Positions 44,830-52,844 of a stretch of DNA of 64,000 bases are shown one piece after another (position 1 is the stretch's first letter; every line of letters starts with the position of its first letter). The stretch is from Prevotella sp. (GTDB lineage Bacteria; Bacteroidota; Bacteroidia; Bacteroidales; Bacteroidaceae), in the NCBI GenBank assembly GCA_017470345.1, contig JAFUEP010000024.1, positions 124,001 through 188,000 of the forward strand, in the 5' to 3' direction. The notes under the pieces are model-generated. The model was not told where the DNA came from. It searched no databases and saw nothing but the letters and a program-made list of their open reading frames with translations. The translations under genes were made by a program, and so were the position numbers.

Positions 44830-44858
44830 GATTTATCTGTTTTACTCTTTTCTGCCTG

Positions 44859-44890
44859 CAAAGATAAGCAATAATTTCCGTTCCGCCAAA
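44859..44890 (-). promoter_or_regulatory. Promoter of the toxin-antitoxin operon
   Basis: On the minus strand TTTG (44890-44887) and TATCTTTG (44866-44859) are exactly 20 nt apart, a full consensus match. The start codon lies 30 nt downstream. Confidence 0.85.
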
Positions 44891-44909
44891 TTTTTTTGCC
44901 ATACATGCA

Positions 44910-44946
44910 GCGGGGGCGGCATCCACACCAAGGATGCAGCCCCCGC
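44910..44946 (-). terminator. Hairpin after the 55-residue peptide gene
   Basis: GCGGGGGCGGCATCC (44910-44924) and GGATGCAGCCCCCGC (44932-44946) pair with one mismatch around a 7-nt loop. It lies 44 nt after the peptide stop. There is no T-run on the minus strand. Confidence 0.6.
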
Positions 44947-44990
44947 CTATGAGAGTCTTTTCAATTCCTTTCTTTAATGCACAGACGAGA

Positions 44991-45158
44991 TTACTCCTCG
45001 TCGTCCCAGATGCTGCGGCTGCCGCGGCTGTCGCTGTAGCCGCCAGCAAACTCTTCCTTGCTTTCTGTGACGTCTTCCAGTCCTGTGACAGAACCGGCCA
45101 GGATGGCCTGGAGCTCAATCTGCTCGATGCTTACAGCAGGCTTGATATATGCTTTCAT
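44991..45158 (-). CDS. Small peptide of 55 residues downstream of the large surface protein
   Basis: Reading the minus strand from 45158 gives MKAYIKPAVSIEQIELQAIL followed by AGSVTGLEDVTESKEEFAGG and YSDSRGSRSIWDDEE. AAAAGGA lies 11 nt before the ATG. The gene begins 43 bp after the stop of the 1093-residue protein and is closed by a GC-rich hairpin, so it is probably co-transcribed. The layout (MKxYIKPxV leader-like segment, acidic centre, Gly/Ser/Arg C-terminus ending in an acidic tail) recalls short conserved Bacteroidales ORFs of unknown function. A precursor-peptide role is possible; no modification enzyme is adjacent. Confidence 0.65.
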   Translation of the reverse strand: MKAYIKPAVSIEQIELQAILAGSVTGLEDVTESKEEFAGGYSDSRGSRSIWDDEE

Positions 45159-45201
45159 TGTCGTAAATTCCTTTTAGTCGTTAATAATAATCTTCCAAAA
45201 C

Positions 45202-48200
45202 TTACTTCATGACAACCTTCTTGCCATTCTGGATGAAGATGCCCTTCTGAGCCGACTTCACCTGCTGACCGTTCAGGTTGTAGACGCGTGTGCTCTCAGC
45301 ATCGGCGGCAGCTACGCCTTCGATGCCAGTCGACTCGCTACCGTCGACGACGAACTTCAGCGAGCGGGCAGCGCTTTCAGACACCTGGATGTAAGCACGA
45401 TAAGGAGCCACCATAGCAGCATTGGCACCAACAGGATAAATCACGTTCGAGCTCAGCACGTAGTTGGTCACACCCTCAGCAGCGTTGACAGTGGTCTCGG
45501 CATAGACACCCTTCAGGCTGGCATTGCCCTTCACCACGTCCTTAGCCTCAGCAGCAACCACGGCCACGTTGCTCAGTTCGATCGAGCTCTTGTCGCTCTC
45601 ACTGCGCATCAGGAACGGCTCGTTGGGCGTGCTCTCGGTGATGCTCGTGAAGTTCAGCGTCGTGCCCTCATAGCTATCGAGCGTAGCCATCTTGTCGACG
45701 CCGCTCACAGCGAACGGATAGATAGCGGTAGCCCACTTGCCGGCTGTCAGCGAGCGCGTGATCTTCACTGCGGGATAGGTGCCGGGAGCGTAAGTGGGAA
45801 CAGCGCCGTCGGCGAACTCAAGCACCTGCGAAGCATCCTTAGTAATAGAAACACCTGTTATCACGGTATTACCACTGTTAGCCAGCTTCAGCACGTAGTT
45901 GCCAGCCTCACCGGTCACGAACTTGATGGTCTTGGTGACAAGGCTATTGGCAGCTTTGTATTCAGTGTCATTTGCCTCATAGGCAATAGCAGCCATACCT
46001 TGCTCGCCGTTCAGGACAGAAGCTGTCATTCCATCATTGGAATCAGTTGCCCATGATGCATACTTGAACGTCAGCGTATAAATGGTGTTAGCCTTAAGAG
46101 GCATGGTGTAGACACCTGCATTACCATACTCCATTGAACCAGGCTGGTTGTAATACACGGTTCCATTGGTGTCATCACCCTCTGCGCCGTTCTGGAACTG
46201 TCCCCAGCCATTTGTACGGTTCCAGCCATACTTCTGAATGTCAGTGTAGGAAGAGCCCTGACCAATGGCGAAGTTACCATTGTAGACGCACTCCACATCA
46301 GCAGTGTTGGCAGTCCAAGTGGCAGCGGTCAGGGCGGCGGTAGCATCAGTTATCAGTGACTCTGCATTAGCAGCAGTCTGGTCAATAGCCTTGGCTGCGG
46401 CCAGAGTCTCCAGAGCAGCGACATTGTTATAAGGAGCATACTCGTCAGCCTCGAAGCCGAGAGTCTTAGCCTCAGCGGCAGCAATAGCAGAATTCAGAGC
46501 GGCATAGTCATCGGCATCTGCTTCAGGAATAGCTTCAACGAAAGTAAGCTTAATCCAGTCAACACCGAACCAACGTGCACCCATAGTGGCATTGTTCTTT
46601 ACGCCAATGCGCAGCGTACCATCGAGAACCGAAATCTCATCAGTGGTCTTAGTGACAAGGCTTCCGTCATTGCTCTCTGTGTCTACACCAGCAAAGACTG
46701 TCATCTCTCCACTCGTGCCATAAACGCCGGCTGCACCGTTGACAGCGGCACCTTCCTCATTATTGGCAGAGTTCCACATTGAAGCCTGAACGGTGTATTT
46801 TCCGATAGGCATATCAGCAAGTTCCTGGTAGTAATCGAAAGAACCATTGGCAGCAGTGCCAATCCAGTACTCTACGCATGTTGAGCCGTGAGTCCATGTA
46901 TTGCCTCCGTTAGGAGCAGAAATGTTCCAGCCGGGGAAGTTGTTGTTTGCACAGTTCAAGAAGTCCCAGTTGTTGATGGCCAGTGTCATATCGGCACCCG
47001 CTGTGGTCTGAGCCTTAGCTGCAGCACGAAGCGCTGCCTCACAGGCGGCTTTCTGTTCAGCGGTAACAGCCTCAAGGGTTTTTGCCTCATAAACGGTCTT
47101 AATAGCAGTCACCGTCTCGTTGGCAGCGTATGAAGCCTGACCTGCTGCGTCAAGACTATTGGCGGCATTGAGGATTGCAAGAGCAGCTGCATAGTTGTTA
47201 ATGCTTGAGGTAGCGTTGGTTGTAGCAGTGTTCAGTGCACTAATGGCCTCAGTGATTTCATCGACAGAAGTAAATGTAGCAAACTCCTTACCGCCATAAG
47301 TAGCAATGGCATTCTGAAGAGCAGCAAGAACAGAAGCGTTCATCTGAGCCGTCTGGTCTACAGCAGCGGCAGCAGCCTTGGCCTCAGCAAGCGGAGTCTC
47401 ATATATAGAGATGTCTTCGCCAAGGTAATAAAGCTTGAACTCGTCAAACACGCACCAATCAGTACCAGCCTGTGTATCTTTCTTGACACCGATGGTGAGA
47501 GTACCGTCAGACACGACGATATCTTCGATGGCGTTCAAGTAGAAGCCTTGAGTAAAGCAGGCAGCTGCCTGCCACTGGTTGTTAGGAGTATTGTCTGCCC
47601 ATCCCATTGAAGAGCAGAAGGCCGTGGCATTGGCATCGCCGGCAACGCTCATAAGGGGAGTATCCTTGCCACCAGCAAAGAATATGGCATTGAGAACTTC
47701 GGTACCATCAGCATGTGCAGCAACAGCAGCAGCATTACTGTTGGTGCCTCCATTGTTCCAACGATAGTAACCATAACATGTAGCACGATATTTGCCGTTA
47801 GGCAGACCTTCTACTTTCTGGGAAATGCTGAAGGCAGATTTGTTCCATGACTCGCCTGAATGGCCAGCATTACCGCCACCACCGAGGTCAACATTGGATA
47901 TTGTCCAACTGCTGGCATTAACACTCTTCACATCAATACCTGCGTCCTTCATAAAGAAGGTGGCATCAACGGGATTGGAAGAACTAGCCTCATCGAGTGC
48001 GGCTACAAGTTCAGCACGACTAATGAACTGCCACTTGGCAAAGTCGGTTGCCACATCACCTGCCATCACTTTATAAAGTTTTGCGCCATCCTCTGTTACT
48101 TCCGTAGCATAGAGATTGCCCGTTCCATTATTGATTGTGAAATAATGGTTGGTTGCATCCACTTCAGTGATAGTCATTTGACAGACTGCACCATCCACAT

Positions 48201-48483
48201 AGGGGTCTTCTACAGCGGTGATGTATTGATTCTGACCGCCATTGTTCTGTTGCGTCATAATGGTATACTTCCCGTCAACAGCAGTGATAGTGACTGCATA
48301 CGGGTCGTTCCATACCACAACCTTTGTACCATAATAAGCATCACCCTTAAGATAGGTACCTGTCCCGACATTTTTAACAAAATACTCACCAGACCCTGAT
48401 GTGGGCAGGTCAGCAGCACTTGCAGTCATACCCCCCCCAAGTACGAGGGCGGCAGCTGCGATGAAAAGTTTTAGTTTTTTCAT
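45202..48483 (-). CDS. Large secreted surface protein with C-terminal sorting tail
   Basis: A 1093-residue protein with a signal peptide (MKKLKLFIAAAALVLGGGMT, cleavage after ASA). Residues about 25-165 contain a ricin/TPR-free beta domain (SGEYFVKNVGTGTYLKGDAY). Two related galactose-binding-like beta modules follow (VDLGGGGNAG...DEFKLYYLG and NNWDFLNCANNNFPGWNISA...VDWIKLTFVE), separated by Ala-rich helical linkers, plus a third (GNFAIGQGSSYTDIQKYGWN). It ends with a short sorting tail (RVYNLNGQQVKSAQKGIFIQ, NGKKVVMK). Codon third positions are visibly more A/T-rich than in neighbours. It probably binds host or plant glycan at the cell surface. Confidence 0.82.
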   Translation of the reverse strand: MKKLKLFIAAAALVLGGGMTASAADLPTSGSGEYFVKNVGTGTYLKGDAYYGTKVVVWNDPYAVTITAVDGKYTIMTQQNNGGQNQYITAVEDPYVDGAVCQMTITEVDATNHYFTINNGTGNLYATEVTEDGAKLYKVMAGDVATDFAKWQFISRAELVAALDEASSSNPVDATFFMKDAGIDVKSVNASSWTISNVDLGGGGNAGHSGESWNKSAFSISQKVEGLPNGKYRATCYGYYRWNNGGTNSNAAAVAAHADGTEVLNAIFFAGGKDTPLMSVAGDANATAFCSSMGWADNTPNNQWQAAACFTQGFYLNAIEDIVVSDGTLTIGVKKDTQAGTDWCVFDEFKLYYLGEDISIYETPLAEAKAAAAAVDQTAQMNASVLAALQNAIATYGGKEFATFTSVDEITEAISALNTATTNATSSINNYAAALAILNAANSLDAAGQASYAANETVTAIKTVYEAKTLEAVTAEQKAACEAALRAAAKAQTTAGADMTLAINNWDFLNCANNNFPGWNISAPNGGNTWTHGSTCVEYWIGTAANGSFDYYQELADMPIGKYTVQASMWNSANNEEGAAVNGAAGVYGTSGEMTVFAGVDTESNDGSLVTKTTDEISVLDGTLRIGVKNNATMGARWFGVDWIKLTFVEAIPEADADDYAALNSAIAAAEAKTLGFEADEYAPYNNVAALETLAAAKAIDQTAANAESLITDATAALTAATWTANTADVECVYNGNFAIGQGSSYTDIQKYGWNRTNGWGQFQNGAEGDDTNGTVYYNQPGSMEYGNAGVYTMPLKANTIYTLTFKYASWATDSNDGMTASVLNGEQGMAAIAYEANDTEYKAANSLVTKTIKFVTGEAGNYVLKLANSGNTVITGVSITKDASQVLEFADGAVPTYAPGTYPAVKITRSLTAGKWATAIYPFAVSGVDKMATLDSYEGTTLNFTSITESTPNEPFLMRSESDKSSIELSNVAVVAAEAKDVVKGNASLKGVYAETTVNAAEGVTNYVLSSNVIYPVGANAAMVAPYRAYIQVSESAARSLKFVVDGSESTGIEGVAAADAESTRVYNLNGQQVKSAQKGIFIQNGKKVVMK

Positions 48484-48569
48484 AATGTTTTTATTAAGTT
48501 AGTAAATTGGTATAGTCTTACTATTTGTCATCATGATGCCTGTGTAAGCAGGAAGGATTTCACAGGTGG

Positions 48570-48704
48570 TCACAGTGCATTGGGCCAGGCGTGCATGTCG
48601 TCAAGATTTGAGAATCTTGTCCCCTTCCCTTCTGCGGTGTCACTCTCGCCTCTGTCGAGTTTTTCGAGAAACTCTTTTTCAGCATTGAGTTGTACGGCAT
48701 TCAT
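48570..48704 (-). CDS. Short ORF of 44 residues in the leader of the large surface protein
   Basis: The minus strand from 48704 encodes MNAVQLNAEKEFLEKLDRGE followed by SDTAEGKGTRFSNLDDMHAW and PNAL. It lies between the -7 box at 48775-48782 and the start of the large gene at 48483. The C-terminus resembles, from memory, the ends of small Bacteroidales antitoxin-like proteins, so it could be a truncated antitoxin remnant, a real small gene, or chance. Confidence 0.4.
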   Translation of the reverse strand: MNAVQLNAEKEFLEKLDRGESDTAEGKGTRFSNLDDMHAWPNAL

Positions 48705-48774
48705 AACACACTTATTGTCGGTTAGTGGTTCGTCCTTGAATCTCTAATTGGTTGTAGTCAGCCCTTTTGGGTGG

Positions 48775-48782
48775 CAAAGTTA
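48775..48782 (-). promoter_or_regulatory. -7 box upstream of the 44-residue ORF and large surface gene
   Basis: TAACTTTG on the minus strand. If used, the large gene has a leader of about 285 nt that contains the 44-residue ORF. The -33 match is poor. Confidence 0.55.
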
Positions 48783-48998
48783 CAATAAATCAGCGAGATG
48801 TGTTCACTTGCGGGCTAAGAATTAACAAAAAATAAACTTTCGGGGAGGGGTATTATTTCAATTCGTGATCATAATTATTCTGATTCATTTCAAAAGACAA
48901 GACATGGTTCGGTTCGGATTTCTTGTCTGCGACGCTACATGTAATCTTCAGGAATCAGTCATGAATTATTCATGTAATATCTCTTTCGGAAACAGCAA

Positions 48999-49199
48999 TT
49001 TTGTAAAGGAAATTCAGAATTTTTGTCCGGTTTTTACAACTGCCTGGTTTTTAGGCGTTTATTTGCAGGCAGAAAAAGAAGCGGTGCTTTTCGATGAGAG
49101 AAGCGGTGCTTTTTTGATCGAAAAGCGGCGCTTCTCTGGCCGAGAAGCGCCGCTTTTTCAAAATCCGTCCTGACGATGTAAAGAATATTCTGAATCTAC
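48999..49199 (+). repeat. Dispersed 200-bp noncoding element, copy C
   Basis: It starts TTTTGTAAAGGAAATTC and ends TGTAAAGAATATTCTGAATC, with AAAGAAGCGGTGCTTTTCGA, a second GAGAAGCGGTGCTTTT and their complements in the middle. The surrounding 48783-48998 shows no gene I trust; a 102-codon frame through the element is likely spurious. Confidence 0.85.
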
Positions 49200-49274
49200 T
49201 CTGCCCGAGCCCGTCATAATTCCTAAATCCCAAGATTCGCTAGTCTACATTATCCATTCTTCAACCGCTCCGCG

Positions 49275-49380
49275 GTCTTACAAAAACAAAATAAAACAAA
49301 ATAAAACATGAAAAAAACAATTAGCCTGATATATCCTGTTTTATTTTGTTTTTTCTTGTTTTATTTTGTTTTTGTAAGAC
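49275..49380. repeat. A/T-rich foldback downstream of pnuT
   Basis: Arms of 24 bp around 49275-49298 and 49357-49380 (core ACAAAAACAAAATAAAAC) pair perfectly. They are made of an 11-nt ACAAAATAAAA unit present once more in each arm. It may end transcription of the thiamine operon. Confidence 0.85.
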
Positions 49381-49402
49381 GCAGGGCGTTACAGACTTCA
49401 CC

Positions 49403-49975
49403 TCAGGCCGTGACGGGTATCATGCGGAGCCACTTGCGGTAGCCGGCGAGGGCGACGACGGTGTAGAGGGCGTAGATGGCTGCCTTGAAGGGGATGCCCT
49501 TGTATATATATAATATGGTGCAGACGGCGTCGACGACGAACCAGAGGAGCCACTGCTCGGCGTACTTGTGGGCCAGTGCCCACAGGGCTACGATGCTGAG
49601 GGCGGTGGTGAAGGCGTCGGTGAGGGGTACGGTGGAGTTGGTCTGCGTGGCGAGGAAGAGCCAGATGACGCCCCACAGGAGCAGAAAGACGGCGGCGGTG
49701 GGCAGGACGAGGCGGAGGGGGAAGTGGCAGGGGGTGGGCGCAGGTGTGGACTGCTGTTTGGGCCTCCATTTCACATATCCATAGAGGCCGGCGAGGCAGT
49801 AGTAGACGGCGAGTCCGAAGTCGGCGTAGAGTCCGGCCTTATAGTAGAGCACCATGTCGACGGCGGGCATGACGATGGAGGCGAGCCAGAGCCAGATGCT
49901 GGCACGATATTCGAGGTAGAGGTAGATGAGGCCGAGGACGAAGCCGAGGATGTCGAGAAAACGTAGGGTGTCCAT
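49403..49975 (-). CDS. pnuT: PnuC-family transporter, probably thiamine (PnuT)
   Basis: A 190-residue membrane protein with about seven hydrophobic helices. The start at 49975 (MDTLRFLDILGFVLGLIYLY) is chosen; the longer frame runs through the repeat. PnuC-type features are YLEYRASIWLWLASIVMPAV, DMVLYYKAGLYADFGLAVYY and WLLWFVVDAVCTILYIYKG. Because the upstream TonB receptor is under a TPP riboswitch, thiamine rather than nicotinamide riboside is the likely substrate. The thiamine pyrophosphokinase gene that often follows in Bacteroidetes is absent. Confidence 0.85.
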   Translation of the reverse strand: MDTLRFLDILGFVLGLIYLYLEYRASIWLWLASIVMPAVDMVLYYKAGLYADFGLAVYYCLAGLYGYVKWRPKQQSTPAPTPCHFPLRLVLPTAAVFLLLWGVIWLFLATQTNSTVPLTDAFTTALSIVALWALAHKYAEQWLLWFVVDAVCTILYIYKGIPFKAAIYALYTVVALAGYRKWLRMIPVTA

Positions 49976-49978
49976 ATT

Positions 49979-50206
49979 TTGAAGGTTGATGGTAGATGGT
50001 AGAAGGTAGAAGGGTCGGCTTCGCCGAGGACGAAGGTTGAAGGTTGAAGGAGGAGGGTTGCTGAGGTTTAGGATTTTGGTTGAAGGTGAAGGTGGTTTCC
50101 ACAATCCTTATACTGCCTCGTTGGCAAAACCATTCCTTCAACCTTCGTCCTTCGTCCTCGGCGAAGCCGACCCTTCTACCTTCTTCCTTCTTCCTTCTTC
50201 CTTCGT
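49979..50206. repeat. Heptad foldback between the TonB receptor and pnuT
   Basis: Units GAAGGTT, GATGGTA and GAAGGTA on the left; CCTTCGT and CTTCTTC on the right. Arms of 32 bp at 50005-50036 and 50149-50180 are perfectly complementary and include a TCGGCTTCGCCGA hairpin. The right arm has one extra heptad relative to the left. The element fills the gap between two co-transcribed genes. Confidence 0.88.
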
Positions 50207-50207
50207 G

Positions 50208-52622
50208 TCAGAATCTCAGCGTCAGCGAACCCATGACGGTGCGGCCGGCCATGGGGATGAAGCCGATCTGATAGTAGCGGTTGTCGTTGGGATGGCCGTA
50301 GTCGTCGAGGATGGAGGAGTAGACCCATCCGCTGGAGGCGTAGCGGGCGTTGAGGACGTTGTTGACGTTGAGTCCTACGATGGCCTCGCGGAGACCCTTC
50401 ACCCGCAGGGGCAGCTTATAGGAGGCGTAGAAGTTAGACACGCAGAAGGCTGGCAGGGAGCGGTCCTCGTTCTCGGTGTTGTCGAGGTATTGGCGCGAGG
50501 TGAAGTTGGTGTGCCATGTGGCCTGCAGCCCGCGCCAGTGGAAGTCGAGGAATCCGTTGAGGATGGCCGATGGCGAGAAGGCGAGGGTGGTGCCCTCGTA
50601 GTGGATGGGTCGGAAGGAGTCGTCCCAGTCGACGGAGGCCATCTCGGTGAAGTCCTTCAGTCGGTTCTGGCTGAGTGCGGCGTTGGCCTCAAGGGTGAGG
50701 ACGGGCAGGAGGTCCCATGCGGCGGTGAGCTCTGCGCCCATGCGGTAGCTCGACTTGATGTTGGTCGTGAGGGGCTCGCCGATCTCGCTGAGCTCGCCCG
50801 TCTGGACGAACTGGTCGTTATAGTCCATGTAGTAGAGGTTGGCGCCGAGGCGGAGGGTGCGTGTGGAGTAGTTGTAGCCCAGCTCGTAGTCGATGAGGCT
50901 CTCGGCCTCGGGGAGGGGATACTTGTAGTTGTCGGTGAAGTTGTTGCGCTCGGGCTCGCGGTGGCTGACGGCGACGGAGGCGTAGGCGAAGTGTGGCCCT
51001 GCGGAGTAGCTCAGTCCGACCTTGGGGTTGAAGAAGTTGTAGTGCTTGGCGATGTCGAGGGGCTGGTTGTAGTAGCGTCCGCCCTCCTCGTAGAATCGGT
51101 CGTTGATGCCGTTGGTCTCGTAGTCGACGTGGCGGAACTGGACGTCGGCGAAGAGCTTGAGGGCCATGGTGAGGTCGTAGCTGGCCTTAAGGAAGGCGCT
51201 GACGTCGTACTTGTCGGCGTTGGAGTCGTAGTATTTGTAGTCGCCCTGGGCGAGCACCTCGCTGCTCAGCGTCGGGTCGGCCAGATAGGTGAGGTAGCCG
51301 AAGTGGTTAGCATTAAATAGCTGGGCCGACAGCCCGCCGATGACCTCCTTGCGCTCGCCCTTGTAGCGGGTGTTGAAGAGGACGCCGAGCAGGTTCTGCG
51401 ACATGCCTTTCTGGCGGACGGCGTCGGTCTTGACCGACTTGCCACGGGCGTCGACATAGCCGAGTCCGAACTTCGAGACCTTGCTCTGGGGACGGAACTC
51501 GTCGTAGTAGCCGCGGCCGTAGGTGTAGTGGAGGGTTCCCGAGGCGGTCCATCCGTTCTGCCAGTCGTAGGCCAGGGAGAGCAGGTTGTGGCTCTGGTGG
51601 AAGTTGTCGGTGGTGCGGGGCCAGTAGTGTTGAGAATTGGGAGTTGAGGATTGAGAATTGAAGGGGTAGCGCTCGGTCAGGTATTTGCCGTCGGGTCCCT
51701 TGACGAAGAGACCGTTGTCGTCGGTCACGAGGCGCTCATAGAGCGAATTGAAGCGTCCGAGTCCGGCGTCCCACATGTCGCGATAGTCCTTGATGCCCGT
51801 CGCGGTCTGATAGGCCCATGAGCCGTCGTCGTACGAGCCGTCCATGAGCGAGTAGTCGCCGTTGCCGGCGGTGACGCCGTTCCATGCCTGGCCCGTCTTC
51901 TCGAAGTTGCCGAAGTTCTTGTATCTGATGGCAATGCCATCAGACACCCAACTGAGGCCGGCGTAGTAGGAGCCCGAGCGGCCGTCGGTGCCATGGATGA
52001 AACCGTCTGTCTGGGTCTCGTGGTAGGCGCCGTCGAGGATGAAGTGGTCCCAGAGGAGGCCCGTGGAGAAGGATCCGCCGACGTTGAACGTGTTATAGGA
52101 GCCGTAAGAGCCCGACACCTCGGCCGAGGGTCGCGTCGAGGGGGCCTTCGAGGTCATGGCGATGGTGCCGCCGAAGGCGCCGTCGCCGTTGGTCGAGGTG
52201 CCTACGCCGCGCTGCAGCTGGACTGATCCGAGCAGCGATCCGTAGGAGTTCATGTTGGCCCAGAAGACGGTCTGGTCCTCGGGCGAGTTGAGGGGCACGC
52301 CGTCGAGCGTCACGTTGATACGGCTTCCGGCGGCGCCGCGGATGCGCATGTAGACGGAGCCCGTGCCCAGTCCGTTCTCGCTCCAGGCCTGGACGCCGGG
52401 TGTGCGTGCGAAGAGGAAGGGCAGCTCCTGGCCCGTGGTGGAGTGCTGCGCGAGCTCCTGGCGCTTGATGTTGCTGACGGCGTAGGGTGCGCTCTTCTGG
52501 GTGCGTACGCCGCTGACGACGACTTCCTGCAGTCGCGACATCTTCAGCGAGTCGGCCTCTGTCTGTGCCCCCGCTGCCTGGGTCATGGCCGCAGCCATGG
52601 CGACGAAAAGAATCTTTTCCAT
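50208..52622 (-). CDS. TonB-dependent receptor, thiamine uptake (TPP-riboswitch controlled)
   Basis: An 804-residue outer-membrane receptor with signal peptide (MEKILFVAMAAAMTQAAGAQ), a TonB-box-like LQEVVVSGVRTQKSAP, a plug (ARTPGVQAWSENGLGTGSVY, MRIRGAAGSRINVTLDGVPL) and a 22-strand-type barrel ending GRTVMGSLTLRF. It has no N-terminal regulatory-like domain, unlike SusC. The TPP riboswitch immediately upstream indicates transport of thiamine or a precursor. Residues at about 320-331 (NSQSSTPNSQH) are encoded by a heptad insertion in an extracellular loop region. Confidence 0.9.
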   Translation of the reverse strand: MEKILFVAMAAAMTQAAGAQTEADSLKMSRLQEVVVSGVRTQKSAPYAVSNIKRQELAQHSTTGQELPFLFARTPGVQAWSENGLGTGSVYMRIRGAAGSRINVTLDGVPLNSPEDQTVFWANMNSYGSLLGSVQLQRGVGTSTNGDGAFGGTIAMTSKAPSTRPSAEVSGSYGSYNTFNVGGSFSTGLLWDHFILDGAYHETQTDGFIHGTDGRSGSYYAGLSWVSDGIAIRYKNFGNFEKTGQAWNGVTAGNGDYSLMDGSYDDGSWAYQTATGIKDYRDMWDAGLGRFNSLYERLVTDDNGLFVKGPDGKYLTERYPFNSQSSTPNSQHYWPRTTDNFHQSHNLLSLAYDWQNGWTASGTLHYTYGRGYYDEFRPQSKVSKFGLGYVDARGKSVKTDAVRQKGMSQNLLGVLFNTRYKGERKEVIGGLSAQLFNANHFGYLTYLADPTLSSEVLAQGDYKYYDSNADKYDVSAFLKASYDLTMALKLFADVQFRHVDYETNGINDRFYEEGGRYYNQPLDIAKHYNFFNPKVGLSYSAGPHFAYASVAVSHREPERNNFTDNYKYPLPEAESLIDYELGYNYSTRTLRLGANLYYMDYNDQFVQTGELSEIGEPLTTNIKSSYRMGAELTAAWDLLPVLTLEANAALSQNRLKDFTEMASVDWDDSFRPIHYEGTTLAFSPSAILNGFLDFHWRGLQATWHTNFTSRQYLDNTENEDRSLPAFCVSNFYASYKLPLRVKGLREAIVGLNVNNVLNARYASSGWVYSSILDDYGHPNDNRYYQIGFIPMAGRTVMGSLTLRF
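51629..51663. repeat. Heptad tract inside the thiamine TonB receptor gene
   Basis: TGAGAATTGGGAGTTGAGGA and following TTGAGAATTGA are GAGAATT/GAGTTGA-type units, 35 bp in frame, encoding Asn/Ser/Gln-rich residues. Confidence 0.8.
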
Positions 52623-52664
52623 TCTTATCTTTTAAATTAGATTAAACAAAATGGGGATTTTTTA

Positions 52665-52748
52665 CCGTTTCATCCCTTCGGCGGCATTATCCGCATCAGG
52701 TGCTGAGGGTATCATCTCAGCCCGCCACATCGACGGGCACCCCTTGAA
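52665..52748 (-). promoter_or_regulatory. TPP (THI-element) riboswitch
   Basis: On the minus strand the aptamer contains CTGAGATGATACCCTCAG, then ACCTGATGCGGATAATGCC and GAAGGGATGA, the conserved thi-box core. The 5' and 3' helices are GGGGTGCCCGTCG and its partner region. It precedes the TonB receptor start by 42 nt, so it likely shuts off translation or transcription when TPP is abundant. Confidence 0.95.
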
Positions 52749-52756
52749 TTCGGCTG

Positions 52757-52764
52757 CAAAGTTA
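52757..52764 (-). promoter_or_regulatory. -7 box of the thiamine operon
   Basis: TAACTTTG on the minus strand, just upstream of the riboswitch aptamer. Confidence 0.65.
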
Positions 52765-52844
52765 CGAAGAATAAATGAGAAACGAGAAAGAAATCGCAAC
52801 TAAGTAGCAATGAAGGGGAAAGAAAGTTTCGAAACGGCAGCAAA

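Noticed and set aside
44934-45212. 92-codon plus-strand frame opposite the 55-residue peptide gene
   Set aside because: Shadow of the minus-strand peptide and the 3' end of the surface protein; Ala/Val run and no start signal.
48865-49173. 102-codon plus-strand frame through the 200-bp element
   Set aside because: It runs across a noncoding repeat whose other copies do not keep the frame; no ribosome-binding site or family.
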